From NCBI RefSeq assembly GCF_000014065.1, contig NC_008044.1, positions 1,635,501 to 1,699,500 of the forward strand: a stretch of 64,000 nt of DNA, read 5' to 3'. Every line of letters starts with the position of its first letter. Position 1 is the stretch's first letter. Source of the stretch: Ruegeria sp. TM1040 (GTDB lineage: Bacteria; Pseudomonadota; Alphaproteobacteria; Rhodobacterales; Rhodobacteraceae). The position numbers were made by a program, and so were the translations under genes. Below, one piece after another: positions 45,002-54,850 of this stretch. The notes under the pieces were generated by a model, which made no database searches, had not been told where the DNA came from, and worked only from the letters and a program-made list of their open reading frames with translations.

Positions 45002-45350
45002 AATGATCTCCGTCCTCGCAGGGGGCCGTGGCTGACGATCCTGCGCCAGCGCGTGGGGCCTCGGGCCTTGTGGCATTCGTGTGGTCCTGTTGTCCCAGTC
45101 TTTGCCCGTTTTGATCGGATGGTCAAATGTCATCTCGCGGCACCCTCCCTCAATCAACAAGACCAAAGCCTTCTGGCAGGCTGAACAGAGCATGCCGTCC
45201 CGCACCCCGGCAGGAATTTTGGCGAGCCGCCCGCCACTCAGTGATGCGAGATGCAAAGCCTTGCCGATGATCTGCGCCTTGTGCAAAAGGCGGTTCCCCT
45301 CACCCGCAAGATAGTTTAGCACTAAACTATCACCATCAGGAGCGACCTTC
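45002..45350. other. 349-base divergent gap between cdd and maeB
   Basis: No gene is called. An in-frame upstream extension of cdd on the minus strand reads a CxxC-containing stretch (GMLCSACQKALVLLIEGGC) and could conceal a short gene, but without a start site of quality. The maeB end contains the palindrome listed at 45310-45331. Confidence 0.5.
45310..45331. promoter_or_regulatory. Perfect 10+10 bp palindrome just upstream of maeB
   Basis: GATAGTTTAG (45310-45319) and CTAAACTATC (45322-45331) are exact inverted copies around CA. It ends 19 bases before the maeB ATG, just ahead of the ribosome site AGGAGC. The symmetrical A+T-rich shape resembles MarR-type operators, so repression of maeB (or cdd divergently) is likely. 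The regulator is not identified. Confidence 0.7.
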
Positions 45351-47630
45351 ATGCCCGACAAGACCTCGGAATCCCTGCGCGACGCGGCTCTGCGCTACCA
45401 CGAGTTCCCGCGTCCCGGTAAACTGGAAATTCGCGCCACAAAACCGCTGGCCACTGGCAACGACCTTGCACGGGCCTACTCACCCGGCGTGGCTGAAGCC
45501 TGTCTTGAGATCAAGGACGACGAGGCCAATGCCGCGCGCTACACGGCGCGGGGCAATCTGGTTGCGGTGGTCTCCAACGGCTCTGCGGTTCTGGGACTTG
45601 GCAACATCGGTGCGCTGGCCTCCAAACCGGTGATGGAAGGCAAGGCGGTTCTATTCAAGAACTTCGCCAATATCGACTGCTTTGACATTGAATTGAACGA
45701 GAGCGATCCTGAGAAACTGGCCGACATCGTCTGCGCGCTGGAGCCGACCTTTGGCGCGGTAAACCTTGAAGACATCAAGGCACCTGATTGTTTTATCGTC
45801 GAAAAACTCTGTCGCGAGCGGATGAACATCCCCGTGTTTCACGATGACCAGCATGGCACCGCGATCGTTGTCGGCGCCGCGGCCAAGAACGCGCTCCATG
45901 TAGCGGGCAAGAAGTTCGAGGACATCAAGATCGTCTCGACCGGCGGCGGGGCAGCGGGCATTGCCTGCCTCAACATGCTGCTGAAACTTGGGGTCAAGCG
46001 AGAGAACGTCTGGCTCTGCGATATTCACGGCTTGGTCTATGAAGGCCGCGAGGAGGACATGAACCCGCACAAGGCGGCCTTTGCTCAGGCTTCTGAGAAA
46101 CGGACGCTGGATGAGGTGATCGACGGCGCGGATCTGTTCCTTGGCCTTTCCGGTCCCAATGTGCTCAAGCCCGAGATGGTCACGAAGATGGCGAAACGCC
46201 CGATCATCTTTGCGCTGGCGAACCCGACCCCGGAGATCATGCCCGATGAGGCGCGCAAGGTGGCGCCAGACGCTATCATCGCCACGGGTCGCAGCGATTT
46301 TCCCAATCAGGTCAACAACGTACTGTGCTTTCCGTTTATCTTCCGTGGCGCGCTGGACGTTGGCGCCACTGAGATCAACGACGAGATGCAGATTGCCTGT
46401 GTCGAGGGGATCGCAGAGCTTGCGCGGACCACAACCTCAGCCGAGGCGGCTGCGGCCTACAAGGGGGAGCAGCTCACCTTTGGCGCGGATTACCTGATCC
46501 CAAAGCCTTTTGACCCGCGTCTGGTGGCGGTGGTTTCCTCTGCCGTTGCGCGCGCGGCCATGTCCAGCGGCGTGGCCAAGCGGCCGATCGACGATCTGGG
46601 GGCTTACCGCGCCAAGCTGAACCAAAGCGTGTTCAAATCCGCGCTCCTGATGAAACCTGTGTTCGAGGCCGCTCGCGCGGCAGCCCGCCGGATCGTCTTT
46701 GCTGAAGGCGAAGACGAGCGCGTCTTGCGCACCGCACAGGAGATGCTGCGCGAGACCACAGAGACTCCGATCCTGATTGGTCGACCGGAGGTGATCGAGC
46801 ACCGCTGCCAGCGTCTGGGACTGTCGATCCGTCCCGGTCAGGACGTTCAAATTGTGAACCCTGAAAACGATCCGCGCTACCGTGACTATTGGACCAGCTA
46901 TCATCGGATCATGGAGCGCCGGGGGGTGACGCCGGATCTCGCCAAAGCGATCCTGCGCACCAACACCACCGCGATTGGCGCCATCATGGTGCATCGCGGA
47001 GAGGCGGACAGCCTGATCTGCGGCACGTTCGGAGAGTACCGCTGGCACCTCAACTATGTGCAGCAGATCCTGGGCGGCGGTTCTTATGCGCCACATGGGG
47101 CGCTCTCGATGATGATCCTCGACGATGGGCCGATGTTCATTGCCGACACCCAGGTCCGCATTGAACCGACTCCAGAAGAAATCGCCGAAACCGTGATCGG
47201 TGCAGCGCGCCATGTGCGCCGATTTGGTCTGAAGCCGCAGATTGCGCTCTGTTCGCAGAGCCAGTTCGGCAACATCCAATGCGACACCGGGGAGCGTCTG
47301 CGCGCAGCTTTGGCGATCCTCGACGACAAGCGGCGCGATTTTGTCTACGAGGGCGAAATGAACATCGACACCGCGCTCGACCCGGAGCTGCGTGAGCGGA
47401 TCTTCCCCAATTCGCGGCTAGAAGGTGCTGCCAATGTGCTGGTCTTTGCCCATGCGGATGCGGCGTCTGGTGTGCGCAACATCCTCAAGATGCGCTCTGG
47501 CGGGCTTGAGGTCGGGCCGATCCTGATGGGCATGGGCAACCGCGCTCATATTGTTTCCCCGTCGATCACCGCACGCGGATTGTTGAACATGGCCGCCATC
47601 GCGGGCACTCCGGTCGCCCATTACGGCTGA
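45351..47630 (+). CDS. maeB: NADP-dependent malic enzyme, MaeB type with phosphotransacetylase-like domain
   Basis: A 759-residue protein. Residues 1 to about 420 are malic enzyme ([48 protein letters not shown] for NADP). From about 440 a phosphotransacetylase-like domain follows ([20 protein letters not shown], then [19 protein letters not shown]), which is usually catalytically silent and regulatory in this family. It makes pyruvate, CO2 and NADPH from malate. CAGGAGCG precedes the ATG. Confidence 0.95.
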   Translation: MPDKTSESLRDAALRYHEFPRPGKLEIRATKPLATGNDLARAYSPGVAEACLEIKDDEANAARYTARGNLVAVVSNGSAVLGLGNIGALASKPVMEGKAVLFKNFANIDCFDIELNESDPEKLADIVCALEPTFGAVNLEDIKAPDCFIVEKLCRERMNIPVFHDDQHGTAIVVGAAAKNALHVAGKKFEDIKIVSTGGGAAGIACLNMLLKLGVKRENVWLCDIHGLVYEGREEDMNPHKAAFAQASEKRTLDEVIDGADLFLGLSGPNVLKPEMVTKMAKRPIIFALANPTPEIMPDEARKVAPDAIIATGRSDFPNQVNNVLCFPFIFRGALDVGATEINDEMQIACVEGIAELARTTTSAEAAAAYKGEQLTFGADYLIPKPFDPRLVAVVSSAVARAAMSSGVAKRPIDDLGAYRAKLNQSVFKSALLMKPVFEAARAAARRIVFAEGEDERVLRTAQEMLRETTETPILIGRPEVIEHRCQRLGLSIRPGQDVQIVNPENDPRYRDYWTSYHRIMERRGVTPDLAKAILRTNTTAIGAIMVHRGEADSLICGTFGEYRWHLNYVQQILGGGSYAPHGALSMMILDDGPMFIADTQVRIEPTPEEIAETVIGAARHVRRFGLKPQIALCSQSQFGNIQCDTGERLRAALAILDDKRRDFVYEGEMNIDTALDPELRERIFPNSRLEGAANVLVFAHADAASGVRNILKMRSGGLEVGPILMGMGNRAHIVSPSITARGLLNMAAIAGTPVAHYG

Positions 47631-47966
47631 CGCCCAGCGCAGCGCAAAATGATCTCTGCGAGGGGCAGCCCTGCCCTTCGCCCTCCACGCGCGGCGCGCC
47701 GTGGCCTCGACCTTGACCTTGACCTAAGGTGAGTCGGCGCCGCCCTGCTGGATTTACCACAAGATTAGCTTTGCAACTTTGCAGACCTGACAGATTTCCC
47801 CTGCAAAATTCGCCCAATTCCAGGGTTTGCAAAACTTTGCAACTCCACTTGGCAAAATCTATCGCTAACAGGTTCTAATTCGTCGCAGCAGCCGTCGCCG
47901 CGCTTGCGAGAGCTTTGCTCTTGCGCCTAGGCTCTGTCCTCAGAACAGACAGGGAGGAGGACCCCG
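47631..47966. other. 336-base gap between maeB and prpE
   Basis: It holds a short triple repeat of GACCTT (47709-47724), a weak hairpin near 47660 after maeB, and the TTTGCAA-rich control region listed separately. No gene is seen. Confidence 0.7.
47770..47859 (+). promoter_or_regulatory. TTTGCAA repeat region upstream of prpE (ScfR/PccR-like sites)
   Basis: TTTGCAACTTTGCAG lies at 47770-47784, TGCAAAATT at 47802-47810, TTTGCAAAACTTTGCAA at 47826-47842, and GGCAAAATC at 47851-47859. The short-chain acyl-CoA regulator PccR of Rhodobacter sphaeroides binds paired TTTGCAAA motifs; here the pairs occur with a shorter spacing. The region stands 108 bases before the prpE ATG. Confidence 0.6.
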
Positions 47967-49859
47967 ATGACCTATTCTGAGGTATATGCGCAGTGGAAAG
48001 CCGATCCAGAGGGGTTCTGGATGGAGGCGGCCGGCGCCATCAGCTGGGACAAAGCCCCGTCAAAGGCGCTGAGCGATCTGGGCGGTGGGCTCTATGAGTG
48101 GTTTGCCGACAGCAAGGTCAACACCTGCTACAACGCGGTGGACCGTCATGTTGAGGCCGGGCGCGGCGAGCAGACCGCGATCATCTACGACAGCCCCGTC
48201 ACCCACACAAAACGCGAGATTTCCTTTGTCGAGCTGCGCAACCGCGTGGCCACCCTCGCCGGTGCGTTGCGCGCCAAGGGGGTCGAAAAAGGCGATCGCG
48301 TCATCATCTACATGCCGATGATCCCCGAAGCGCTGGAAGCCATGCTCGCCTGTGCGCGGATCGGCGCGGTGCATTCGGTGGTCTTTGGCGGCTTTGCCTC
48401 CTCGGAGCTTGCGGTGCGGATTGACGACGCCACCCCCAAGGCGATCATCGCCGCCTCCTGCGGGATCGAGCCGGGACGTATCGTCCATTACAAGCCGCTT
48501 CTGGATGGAGCCATCGACATGGCCAGCCACAAGCCGGACTTCTGCGTGATCCTCCAGCGCGAGCAGGAAGTTGCGGAGCTTGTCGAGGGGCGCGACGTGA
48601 ACTGGCACGGGTTCCAATATGGCGTCGAGCCTGCAGACTGTGTGCCGGTCGAGGGCAATCATCCCTCCTATATCCTCTATACCTCCGGGACCACCGGACA
48701 GCCCAAGGGGGTGATCCGCCACACGGCCGGGCAGCTTGTGGCGCTCAATTGGTCTATGAAGAACATCTATAACGTCGATCCGGGCGATGTGTTCTGGGCC
48801 GCGTCCGACGTGGGCTGGGTCGTGGGACACAGCTATATCTGCTATGGACCGCTCATCCATGGCAACACCACCGTTGTCTTTGAGGGCAAGCCCGTGGGCA
48901 CGCCTGATGCGGGCACCTTCTGGCGGGTGATCTCGGAACATAAGGTCAAAAGCTTCTTCACCGCGCCCACCGCATTCCGCGCCGTCAAACGCGAAGATCC
49001 CAAAGGCGAGTTTGTTGGGAAATACGATCTTTCCTGTCTGGAGCAGGTCTATCTCGCGGGCGAGCGCGCAGATCCCGACACGATCATCTGGGCGCAGGAC
49101 CAACTGGGCGTGCCAGTCATCGATCACTGGTGGCAGACAGAAACCGGCTGGTCGATTGCTGCCAATCCGCTTGGTATTGAAACGCTCCCGGTGAAGCTCG
49201 GCTCCCCCGCCGTGCCAATGCCCGGCTATGACGTGCAGATCCTTGACGAGGGGGGCCATCCTGTCGCCCCCGGAGAGCTGGGTGCGATTGCGGTCAAACT
49301 CCCCCTGCCCCCAGGCACGCTGCCAACGCTCTGGAACGCCGAAGAGCGGTTCAAGAAAAGCTACCTCACCACCTTTCCTGGCTACTACGAGACGGGCGAT
49401 GCAGGGATGATGGATGAGGATGGGTATCTCTACATCATGGCGCGCACCGATGACGTCATCAACGTGGCCGGACATCGCCTGTCTACAGGCGCGATGGAAG
49501 AGGTGCTTGCGGGCCACCCGGATGTTGCAGAATGCGCCGTGATCGGCGTGGCAGACCAACTGAAGGGGCAGATGCCCCTGGGCTTCCTCTGCCTCAACTC
49601 CGGCTGCAATCGTCCTCATTCCGAGATCACCGCCGAGGTGGTCAAACTGGTGCGCGAAAAGATCGGCCCCGTGGCGGCGTTCAAACTCGCCTGCGTGGTG
49701 GATCGCCTCCCCAAGACGCGCTCGGGCAAGATCCTGCGGGGCACCATGGTCTCCATCGCGGACAACACCGAGTGGAAGATGCCCGCGACCATCGATGATC
49801 CGGCCATCCTGGACGAGATCAAAACCGCCCTCCAAAGCCTCGGCTACGCCCAAGGGTAG
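47967..49859 (+). CDS. prpE: Propionyl-CoA synthetase
   Basis: A 630-residue adenylate-forming enzyme of the acetyl-CoA synthetase clade. The start MTYSEVYAQWKADPEGFW is typical of PrpE. The P-loop is YTSGTTGQPKGVIRHTAGQ; WWQTETGWSI and the C-terminal catalytic Lys in LPKTRSGKILRGTM are present. It activates propionate with ATP for the propionyl-CoA carboxylase/methylmalonyl route. AGGGAGGAGG precedes the ATG. A terminator-like hairpin follows at 49874. Confidence 0.95.
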   Translation: MTYSEVYAQWKADPEGFWMEAAGAISWDKAPSKALSDLGGGLYEWFADSKVNTCYNAVDRHVEAGRGEQTAIIYDSPVTHTKREISFVELRNRVATLAGALRAKGVEKGDRVIIYMPMIPEALEAMLACARIGAVHSVVFGGFASSELAVRIDDATPKAIIAASCGIEPGRIVHYKPLLDGAIDMASHKPDFCVILQREQEVAELVEGRDVNWHGFQYGVEPADCVPVEGNHPSYILYTSGTTGQPKGVIRHTAGQLVALNWSMKNIYNVDPGDVFWAASDVGWVVGHSYICYGPLIHGNTTVVFEGKPVGTPDAGTFWRVISEHKVKSFFTAPTAFRAVKREDPKGEFVGKYDLSCLEQVYLAGERADPDTIIWAQDQLGVPVIDHWWQTETGWSIAANPLGIETLPVKLGSPAVPMPGYDVQILDEGGHPVAPGELGAIAVKLPLPPGTLPTLWNAEERFKKSYLTTFPGYYETGDAGMMDEDGYLYIMARTDDVINVAGHRLSTGAMEEVLAGHPDVAECAVIGVADQLKGQMPLGFLCLNSGCNRPHSEITAEVVKLVREKIGPVAAFKLACVVDRLPKTRSGKILRGTMVSIADNTEWKMPATIDDPAILDEIKTALQSLGYAQG

Positions 49860-49873
49860 GACAGAACAAAGAA

Positions 49874-49897
49874 AAGCGGCCCGCCTTGGGGCCGCTT
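49874..49897. terminator. Bidirectional hairpin between prpE and the CsbD gene
   Basis: A 9-bp stem (49874-49882 with 49889-49897) with 6-nt loop. The minus strand reads on into TTTTCTTT, so it ends the CsbD gene transcript; on the plus strand it follows prpE by 14 bases without a T-run. Confidence 0.75.
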
Positions 49898-49931
49898 CCT
49901 CGTCCACGCTGCGATGAGCGCGGTGCTCGTA

Positions 49932-50141
49932 TCAGATCTTTTCCTTCAGGCTCTCTGCAAAGGCATCGATCTGACGCTCAGCATCTTCGCGCGCCAAACC
50001 ATAGCGCTCCTGCAGCAGACCAGCGAGTTTGTCTCGGTCGCCGGCCGCCTGATCGATCTCATCCTCGCTGAGCTTGCCCCACTGGGTTTGCGCCTCGCCT
50101 TTGAGCTGCTTCCATTTGCCTTCGATAATATCCCAATTCAT
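49932..50141 (-). CDS. CsbD-family stress protein
   Basis: A 69-residue hydrophilic protein with the CsbD pattern: MNWDIIEGKWKQLKGEAQTQ, W-G-K-LS-DEIDQAAGDRDKLAG, and QERYGLAREDAERQIDAF. These small proteins accumulate in stress or stationary phase; their job is not known. AAGGAG lies 7 bases before ATG 50141. The longer frame to 50417 overlaps the next gene and is discarded. Confidence 0.88.
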   Translation of the reverse strand: MNWDIIEGKWKQLKGEAQTQWGKLSEDEIDQAAGDRDKLAGLLQERYGLAREDAERQIDAFAESLKEKI

Positions 50142-50262
50142 GATCTCTGCTCCTTTGCAGGTTGGATCACAGTGCGTCCACAGACGCTCGCTGCTTGACC
50201 TCTCAACGTCCCGCCTCCGGGATTGTTCCAAGAAATCCTCCGCAAAGAGATCAGAAATCAGG

Positions 50263-50808
50263 TCAAGGTCGCAGCTCCTTTGGCTCAAAGAAGAAACGCA
50301 CATGGCTGTCCGGCCGCTCTGCCAGCTCTCCGTTGCGGTAACGGTATTCGATCCGGTAGCGCTGCGGTCCATCCGGGTAATACCCAGCACAAGGCGCATC
50401 CGGATCGTAACTCTCATTGAGCTGACTCTGGATCAGCTCAGCATATTGCGGGCCGAGATCCGGGTCCCCGCCATCAACGTAGCGGATCGTCGGCGCCTGC
50501 CCCCAATTCGAGGGGCAGCCCCAGCCGAACAGAAACTCGTATTCGGAAGAAGCCAGGAAAACCCACGGCTCACCGGCGGGGTTCTCGATCGCAAACCACG
50601 ACGCGTTGTAGATGATCCCCTCCTCGGTGCGCATGTAGGACAAACCGGAGCACGATTGCGTGGCGGGATCATAGCCGTCGCATTCATAGGGCGTCTCGCC
50701 CATTTCCTCAATGACCTGCAATACAGATACAAAGCTCTCCGCCTGCAGCGGCAAAGCAGAGCCAACAGAGATGGCACACACCGCAGAAAACGCGATTAAT
50801 CTATTCAT
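50263..50808 (-). CDS. Secreted protein of unknown function
   Basis: A 181-residue exported protein with a signal peptide (MNRLIAFSAVCAISVGSALP, then LQAES). The mature part is acidic and aromatic, with four cysteines that may form disulfides (ECDGYDPATQSCSGLSY, WGCPSNWG, APCAGYYP). I recognise no domain. Start at 50808; the 24-residue upstream extension is unlikely. It stands between the CsbD gene and the amidase, on the minus strand. Confidence 0.7.
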   Translation of the reverse strand: MNRLIAFSAVCAISVGSALPLQAESFVSVLQVIEEMGETPYECDGYDPATQSCSGLSYMRTEEGIIYNASWFAIENPAGEPWVFLASSEYEFLFGWGCPSNWGQAPTIRYVDGGDPDLGPQYAELIQSQLNESYDPDAPCAGYYPDGPQRYRIEYRYRNGELAERPDSHVRFFFEPKELRP

Positions 50809-50959
50809 GTTTTGGGGTTCTTTCAAAAAATATCGCTCCGGGAACAGCCTTCGCGCTTCCACAGGCAGGATCAAGCACAATCCCCAAATAACAAGTTAAA
50901 TTCCCCCCTTCCCAGCCCCTCAAACGGACACTAGTCTCCGCCTCAAGGAGATTGTTAAC

Positions 50960-52396
50960 ATGTCAAATCAAGAGCTTTGGCGCCTGAGCGCAGAAGAATT
51001 GTCCACCCAGACCCGCAACGGCGACATCAGTCCAACAGAGGCGGTGACCTCTGTGCTTGCGCGGATGGATCAGGTGAACCCGGCGCTCAATGCGGTGGTC
51101 GAGGATCTCCGGGACGAGGCTCTGGCGCGGGCCGAAGTTCTCGACAGCACGCCAAAGGCGCTGCGCGGCCCCTTGCACGGCGTCCCTGTCACCATCAAGA
51201 TCAACATCGATCAAACCGGGCATCCGACATCAAACGGCATTCCTGCGCTCAAGGATCTGATCGCCCCCGATGACGCGCCGGTGGTGCAAAACCTAGAACG
51301 CGCCGGAGCTGTGGTGATCGGGCGCAGCAACACGCCAGAGTTTTCCTTCCGCGCCGATACCGACAATCCCCTTTATGGGCGCACCCATAATCCCTGGGGG
51401 CAGCATATCTCGCCCGGCGGCTCTTCGGGCGGTGGCGGCGCTGCAGTGATGGCGGGGATTGGTCCGCTGGCACATGGCAATGACATTGGCGGCTCCCTGC
51501 GCTTTCCCGCAGCGGCCAATGGCGCGGTCACCGTGAAGCCGGGCTTTGGGCGCGTGCCCGCCTGGAACCCCAGCCAAAAAGCCGAACGCGGCCTATTGGC
51601 CCAATTGATGAGCGTTCAAGGCCTGATGACCCGCTCCGCGCGCGATTTGCACCTCTCGATGCCCGCGATGATCGCGCCCGACATTCGCGACCCCTTCCAC
51701 GCCCCGGTGCCGTGGCGCGGGGCGGCGCCGGACGGCCCGGTCAAGGTCGCCTTCACCCGCAACACCCATGGCTATGACCTCCACCCCGAGGTGGACGCGG
51801 CGCTCTTGGCGGCGCGCGACGCGCTGATGGATGCCGGGTATATCGTCGAGGAGATCGAGCCCCCCAATGTCTTTGAGGCCGGGCGCACAGGCTATCGCGC
51901 GCTCATGGGCGAAATTCATGCGTTGATGAAACCCGACCTCGACGCCATGGGCTCCGAGATCATCCGCACGATGTTTGACACCTATTTTCAGGAGTTCCCG
52001 CCCTTCCACGGTGATGAGCTGCTCAAGATGTACGCCAAACGCAGCCATTACGCCCGCCAATGGGCCATGTTCATGGCCGATTACCCGCTGGTGCTGACGC
52101 CCTTCCTGCCGCATCCGTTCTTTGCGCCTGATCGCGATCGCGAAGGTGTCGCGGGCGCCCATGATGTGCTGGGCTGTGCGGTCTACTCCTACGCCATGAA
52201 TTACATGGGCCTACCAGCCGCCTGCGTGCCTGCGCGCCTCGCACAGCTTCCAAAGGGCCTACAACCCATCAACGTGCAGATCGTGGCGCCGCGCTGGCGC
52301 GAAGACATGGCCGTGGATGCCGCTATCGCCATTGAGGATCGCATCGGACAGATGGCTGCCCCGCTCTGGGATCACATGCAGTCCATGACTCGCTGA
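50960..52396 (+). CDS. Amidase signature family hydrolase
   Basis: A 478-residue amidase with the Ser-Ser-Lys triad visible: Lys80 in PVTIKINID, the cis-Ser in SPGGSSGGGG (about 155-156) and the nucleophile Ser179 in GNDIGGSLRFPA. It hydrolyses amides to acids and ammonia; the substrate is not known and it is not clearly GatA. AAGGAG precedes the ATG. A repeat element lies beyond its stop, oriented towards it. Confidence 0.93.
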   Translation: MSNQELWRLSAEELSTQTRNGDISPTEAVTSVLARMDQVNPALNAVVEDLRDEALARAEVLDSTPKALRGPLHGVPVTIKINIDQTGHPTSNGIPALKDLIAPDDAPVVQNLERAGAVVIGRSNTPEFSFRADTDNPLYGRTHNPWGQHISPGGSSGGGGAAVMAGIGPLAHGNDIGGSLRFPAAANGAVTVKPGFGRVPAWNPSQKAERGLLAQLMSVQGLMTRSARDLHLSMPAMIAPDIRDPFHAPVPWRGAAPDGPVKVAFTRNTHGYDLHPEVDAALLAARDALMDAGYIVEEIEPPNVFEAGRTGYRALMGEIHALMKPDLDAMGSEIIRTMFDTYFQEFPPFHGDELLKMYAKRSHYARQWAMFMADYPLVLTPFLPHPFFAPDRDREGVAGAHDVLGCAVYSYAMNYMGLPAACVPARLAQLPKGLQPINVQIVAPRWREDMAVDAAIAIEDRIGQMAAPLWDHMQSMTR

Positions 52397-52420
52397 GCGA
52401 CGACCTGTGCGCGCCGATGC

Positions 52421-52454
52421 CTTCTTCTAACCAGAAATATCCCCGCCGGAGGCA
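52421..52454 (-). repeat. Dispersed GATATTT element, copy F
   Basis: On the minus strand it reads TGCCTCCGGCGGGGATATTT, then CTGGTTAGAAGAAG; the first 20 bases match copy D and the end matches copies A and B. It lies 53 bases beyond the NAD kinase stop in that gene's orientation. Confidence 0.7.
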
Positions 52455-52506
52455 CGGCCTTGGACCCATGGGTCCAAGGCTCAACCTGTCGCGCGCCAGC
52501 GCGGCC

Positions 52507-53262
52507 TCAGTTGAACTGTTCCGAGATCAGCCGTTCCTCAAGCCCATGACCGGGGTCAAACAGGATCTTGTGGCTGATCCGGCGTTCACTCTGGATTTCA
52601 ACCCAGTCGATCTCCTTGAAGGAAATCGAATCCGCTTCCGCCATCACGGGTCGCTTGGCCGCATCGATCACGTCAAAACGCACGGTGGCCCCACTGGGCA
52701 GCAACGCGCCGCGCCAGCGCCTTGGGCGAAAGGCCGCAATCGCCGTCAGCGCCAGCACATCCGCCCCGATGGGCAGGATCGGGCCGTGCGCCGAAAAATT
52801 ATAGGCGGTGGAGCCCGCAGGCGTCGACACCAGCGCGCCATCGCAAACCAGCTCCGCCATCCGCTGCCGCCCATCAACCGAGATCTTGAGCTTGGCCGCC
52901 TGCGGACCCTGCCGCAGCAAGGACACTTCGTTGATCGCCATCGCCTCATGCATGACCCCGGCCCGGTCCTGCGCCCGCATCCGCAAGGGGTGGATGATCT
53001 CTTCATTGGCGGCCTCCAGCCGTTCCAGAAGCGCGTCCTCGCCAAAGCTGTTCATCAAGAAACCAACCGTGCCGCGGTTCATCCCGTAGATCGGAATATT
53101 GAGATCAACGGTGTCACGCAGCGTGTGCAACATGAACCCATCGCCCCCCAGCGCCACGATAACATCTGCGGCCTCGACGGCGACAGATCCGTAGCGTTTG
53201 CTCAGAACAGAAAGAGCCGTCTGCGCCAAAGGGGCCTCGCTGGCCAGAAATGCGATTCTCAT
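52507..53262 (-). CDS. nadK: NAD kinase
   Basis: A 251-residue cytosolic kinase that phosphorylates NAD+ to NADP+. The GGDG motif is seen as [14 protein letters not shown] (near residue 43), followed by [10 protein letters not shown] and the second conserved region [23 protein letters not shown] (parts: [20 protein letters not shown]). Length and order are typical of proteobacterial NadK. It is divergent from glyA. Confidence 0.95.
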   Translation of the reverse strand: MRIAFLASEAPLAQTALSVLSKRYGSVAVEAADVIVALGGDGFMLHTLRDTVDLNIPIYGMNRGTVGFLMNSFGEDALLERLEAANEEIIHPLRMRAQDRAGVMHEAMAINEVSLLRQGPQAAKLKISVDGRQRMAELVCDGALVSTPAGSTAYNFSAHGPILPIGADVLALTAIAAFRPRRWRGALLPSGATVRFDVIDAAKRPVMAEADSISFKEIDWVEIQSERRISHKILFDPGHGLEERLISEQFN

Positions 53263-53438
53263 AAGGCGCGATCCTGTTTCCGGTAGGGTCCAAACGGTTC
53301 CGAAACAAGCACAGGTTTTCCCCGTTGACCAGAGTTGCCGTTCACCTGATGCGTTTCGTCGCTTTACAGCCTTTCAGATCCGTGAAGTTTCCTATAGGAA
53401 ATCTCGCAAATACCAAGCCCCAACCAGACGGAGCCAAT

Positions 53439-54734
53439 ATGACTGACGCGACCCGCGACCCCGGTTTCTTCACCCAAAGCCTCTCTGAGCGCGACCCAGA
53501 GCTTTTTGGCGCAATCACCGATGAACTCGGTCGTCAGCGCGACGAGATCGAGCTGATCGCCTCCGAAAACATCGTCTCTGCTGCCGTCATGGAAGCGCAG
53601 GGCTCTGTGCTGACCAACAAGTATGCCGAAGGCTACCCGGGCCGTCGCTATTATGGCGGCTGCCAGTATGTCGACGTGGCCGAAAACCTCGCCATCGACC
53701 GGGCCAAGCAGCTGTTCAACTGCGAATTTGCCAATGTGCAGCCCAACTCCGGCTCGCAGGCGAACCAGGGCGTGTTCCAGGCGATTCTGAAGCCCGGCGA
53801 CACCATCCTCGGCATGGATCTCGCGTCCGGCGGTCACCTCACCCATGGTGCAGCGCCAAACCAGTCCGGCAAATGGTTCAACGCGGTGCACTACGGCGTG
53901 CGCGAATCCGACTGCCTGATCGACTATGATCAGGTTCAGGCACTTGCGACCGAGCACCAGCCCAAGCTGATCATCGCCGGCGGCTCCGCGATCCCGCGCC
54001 AGATCGATTTTGCCAAGTTCCGTGAAATCGCTGACAGCGTCGGTGCCTATCTGCTGGTGGACATGGCGCATTTCGCCGGTCTTGTTGCAGCAGGCGAGCA
54101 TCCTTCGCCCTTCCCGCATGCTGATGTGGCCACCACCACCACCCACAAGACCCTGCGCGGCCCGCGTGGCGGCATGATCCTGACCAACAACCCGGATCTG
54201 GCAAAGAAATTCAACTCTGCCATCTTCCCGGGCATTCAGGGCGGCCCGCTGATGCACGTGATCGCAGGCAAAGCCGCCGCCTTTGGCGAGGCGCTGAAGC
54301 CCGAGTTCAAATCCTACCAGAAACAAGTGCGTGCAAACGCGGTTGCGCTGGCGGATGAGCTGATCAAAGGCGGTCTGGACATCGTGACCGGCGGCACCGA
54401 CACCCATGTGATGCTGGTAGACCTGCGCCCCAAAGGCGTGACGGGCAACATCGTCGACAAAGCGCTCGGCCGTGCGCATATCACCACCAACAAGAACGGC
54501 ATCCCGTTCGACCCGGAAAAGCCCACCGTGACCTCCGGTATCCGCCTCGGCACGCCTGCAGGCACGACCCGTGGGTTTGGTGAGGAAGAGTTCCGCGAGA
54601 TCGCCCGTCTGATCGTCGAGGTGGTCGACGGTCTCGCAGCCAATGGCGAGGACGGCAACGCCGCGGTCGAAGAAGCCGTGCGTGGCAAAGTCGCGGCGCT
54701 CTGCGGCCGCTTCCCGCTCTATCCAAACCTCTGA
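53439..54734 (+). CDS. glyA: Serine hydroxymethyltransferase
   Basis: A 431-residue PLP enzyme that interconverts serine and glycine and charges tetrahydrofolate with a C1 unit. The PLP lysine lies in [16 protein letters not shown] (near residue 236); other motifs are [19 protein letters not shown] and the glycine/folate site region [17 protein letters not shown] 53439 follows GGAGCC; the 38-codon upstream extension is dropped. A strong terminator follows. Confidence 0.97.
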   Translation: MTDATRDPGFFTQSLSERDPELFGAITDELGRQRDEIELIASENIVSAAVMEAQGSVLTNKYAEGYPGRRYYGGCQYVDVAENLAIDRAKQLFNCEFANVQPNSGSQANQGVFQAILKPGDTILGMDLASGGHLTHGAAPNQSGKWFNAVHYGVRESDCLIDYDQVQALATEHQPKLIIAGGSAIPRQIDFAKFREIADSVGAYLLVDMAHFAGLVAAGEHPSPFPHADVATTTTHKTLRGPRGGMILTNNPDLAKKFNSAIFPGIQGGPLMHVIAGKAAAFGEALKPEFKSYQKQVRANAVALADELIKGGLDIVTGGTDTHVMLVDLRPKGVTGNIVDKALGRAHITTNKNGIPFDPEKPTVTSGIRLGTPAGTTRGFGEEEFREIARLIVEVVDGLAANGEDGNAAVEEAVRGKVAALCGRFPLYPNL

Positions 54735-54762
54735 TCTGGCGCCTCACCCGAGGTTGCTCTGC

Positions 54763-54797
54763 ACCGCCGCGCTCTTTCGGGCGCGGCGGTTTTTTTT
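54763..54797 (+). terminator. Rho-independent terminator of glyA
   Basis: A perfect 10-bp stem (54763-54772 with 54781-54790), 8-nt loop, then a T8 run. It lies 29 bases after the glyA stop. Confidence 0.95.
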
Positions 54798-54850
54798 GCG
54801 CCGGTCCGCCTGGCGTGGCTCGCCTCCCATACCCGCGCTATCATACGGGC

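Noticed and set aside
45002-45361. In-frame 120-codon extension of cdd
   Set aside because: No cytidine deaminase needs it, it spans the palindrome at 45310, and cdd starts normally at 45001.
47709-47724. Short GACCTT triple repeat
   Set aside because: Only sixteen bases, no dyad, not reminiscent of CRISPR or an operator family; probably low complexity.
50142-50417. Upstream extension of the CsbD frame
   Set aside because: Overlaps the secreted hypothetical gene, while AAGGAG directly before 50141 explains the start.
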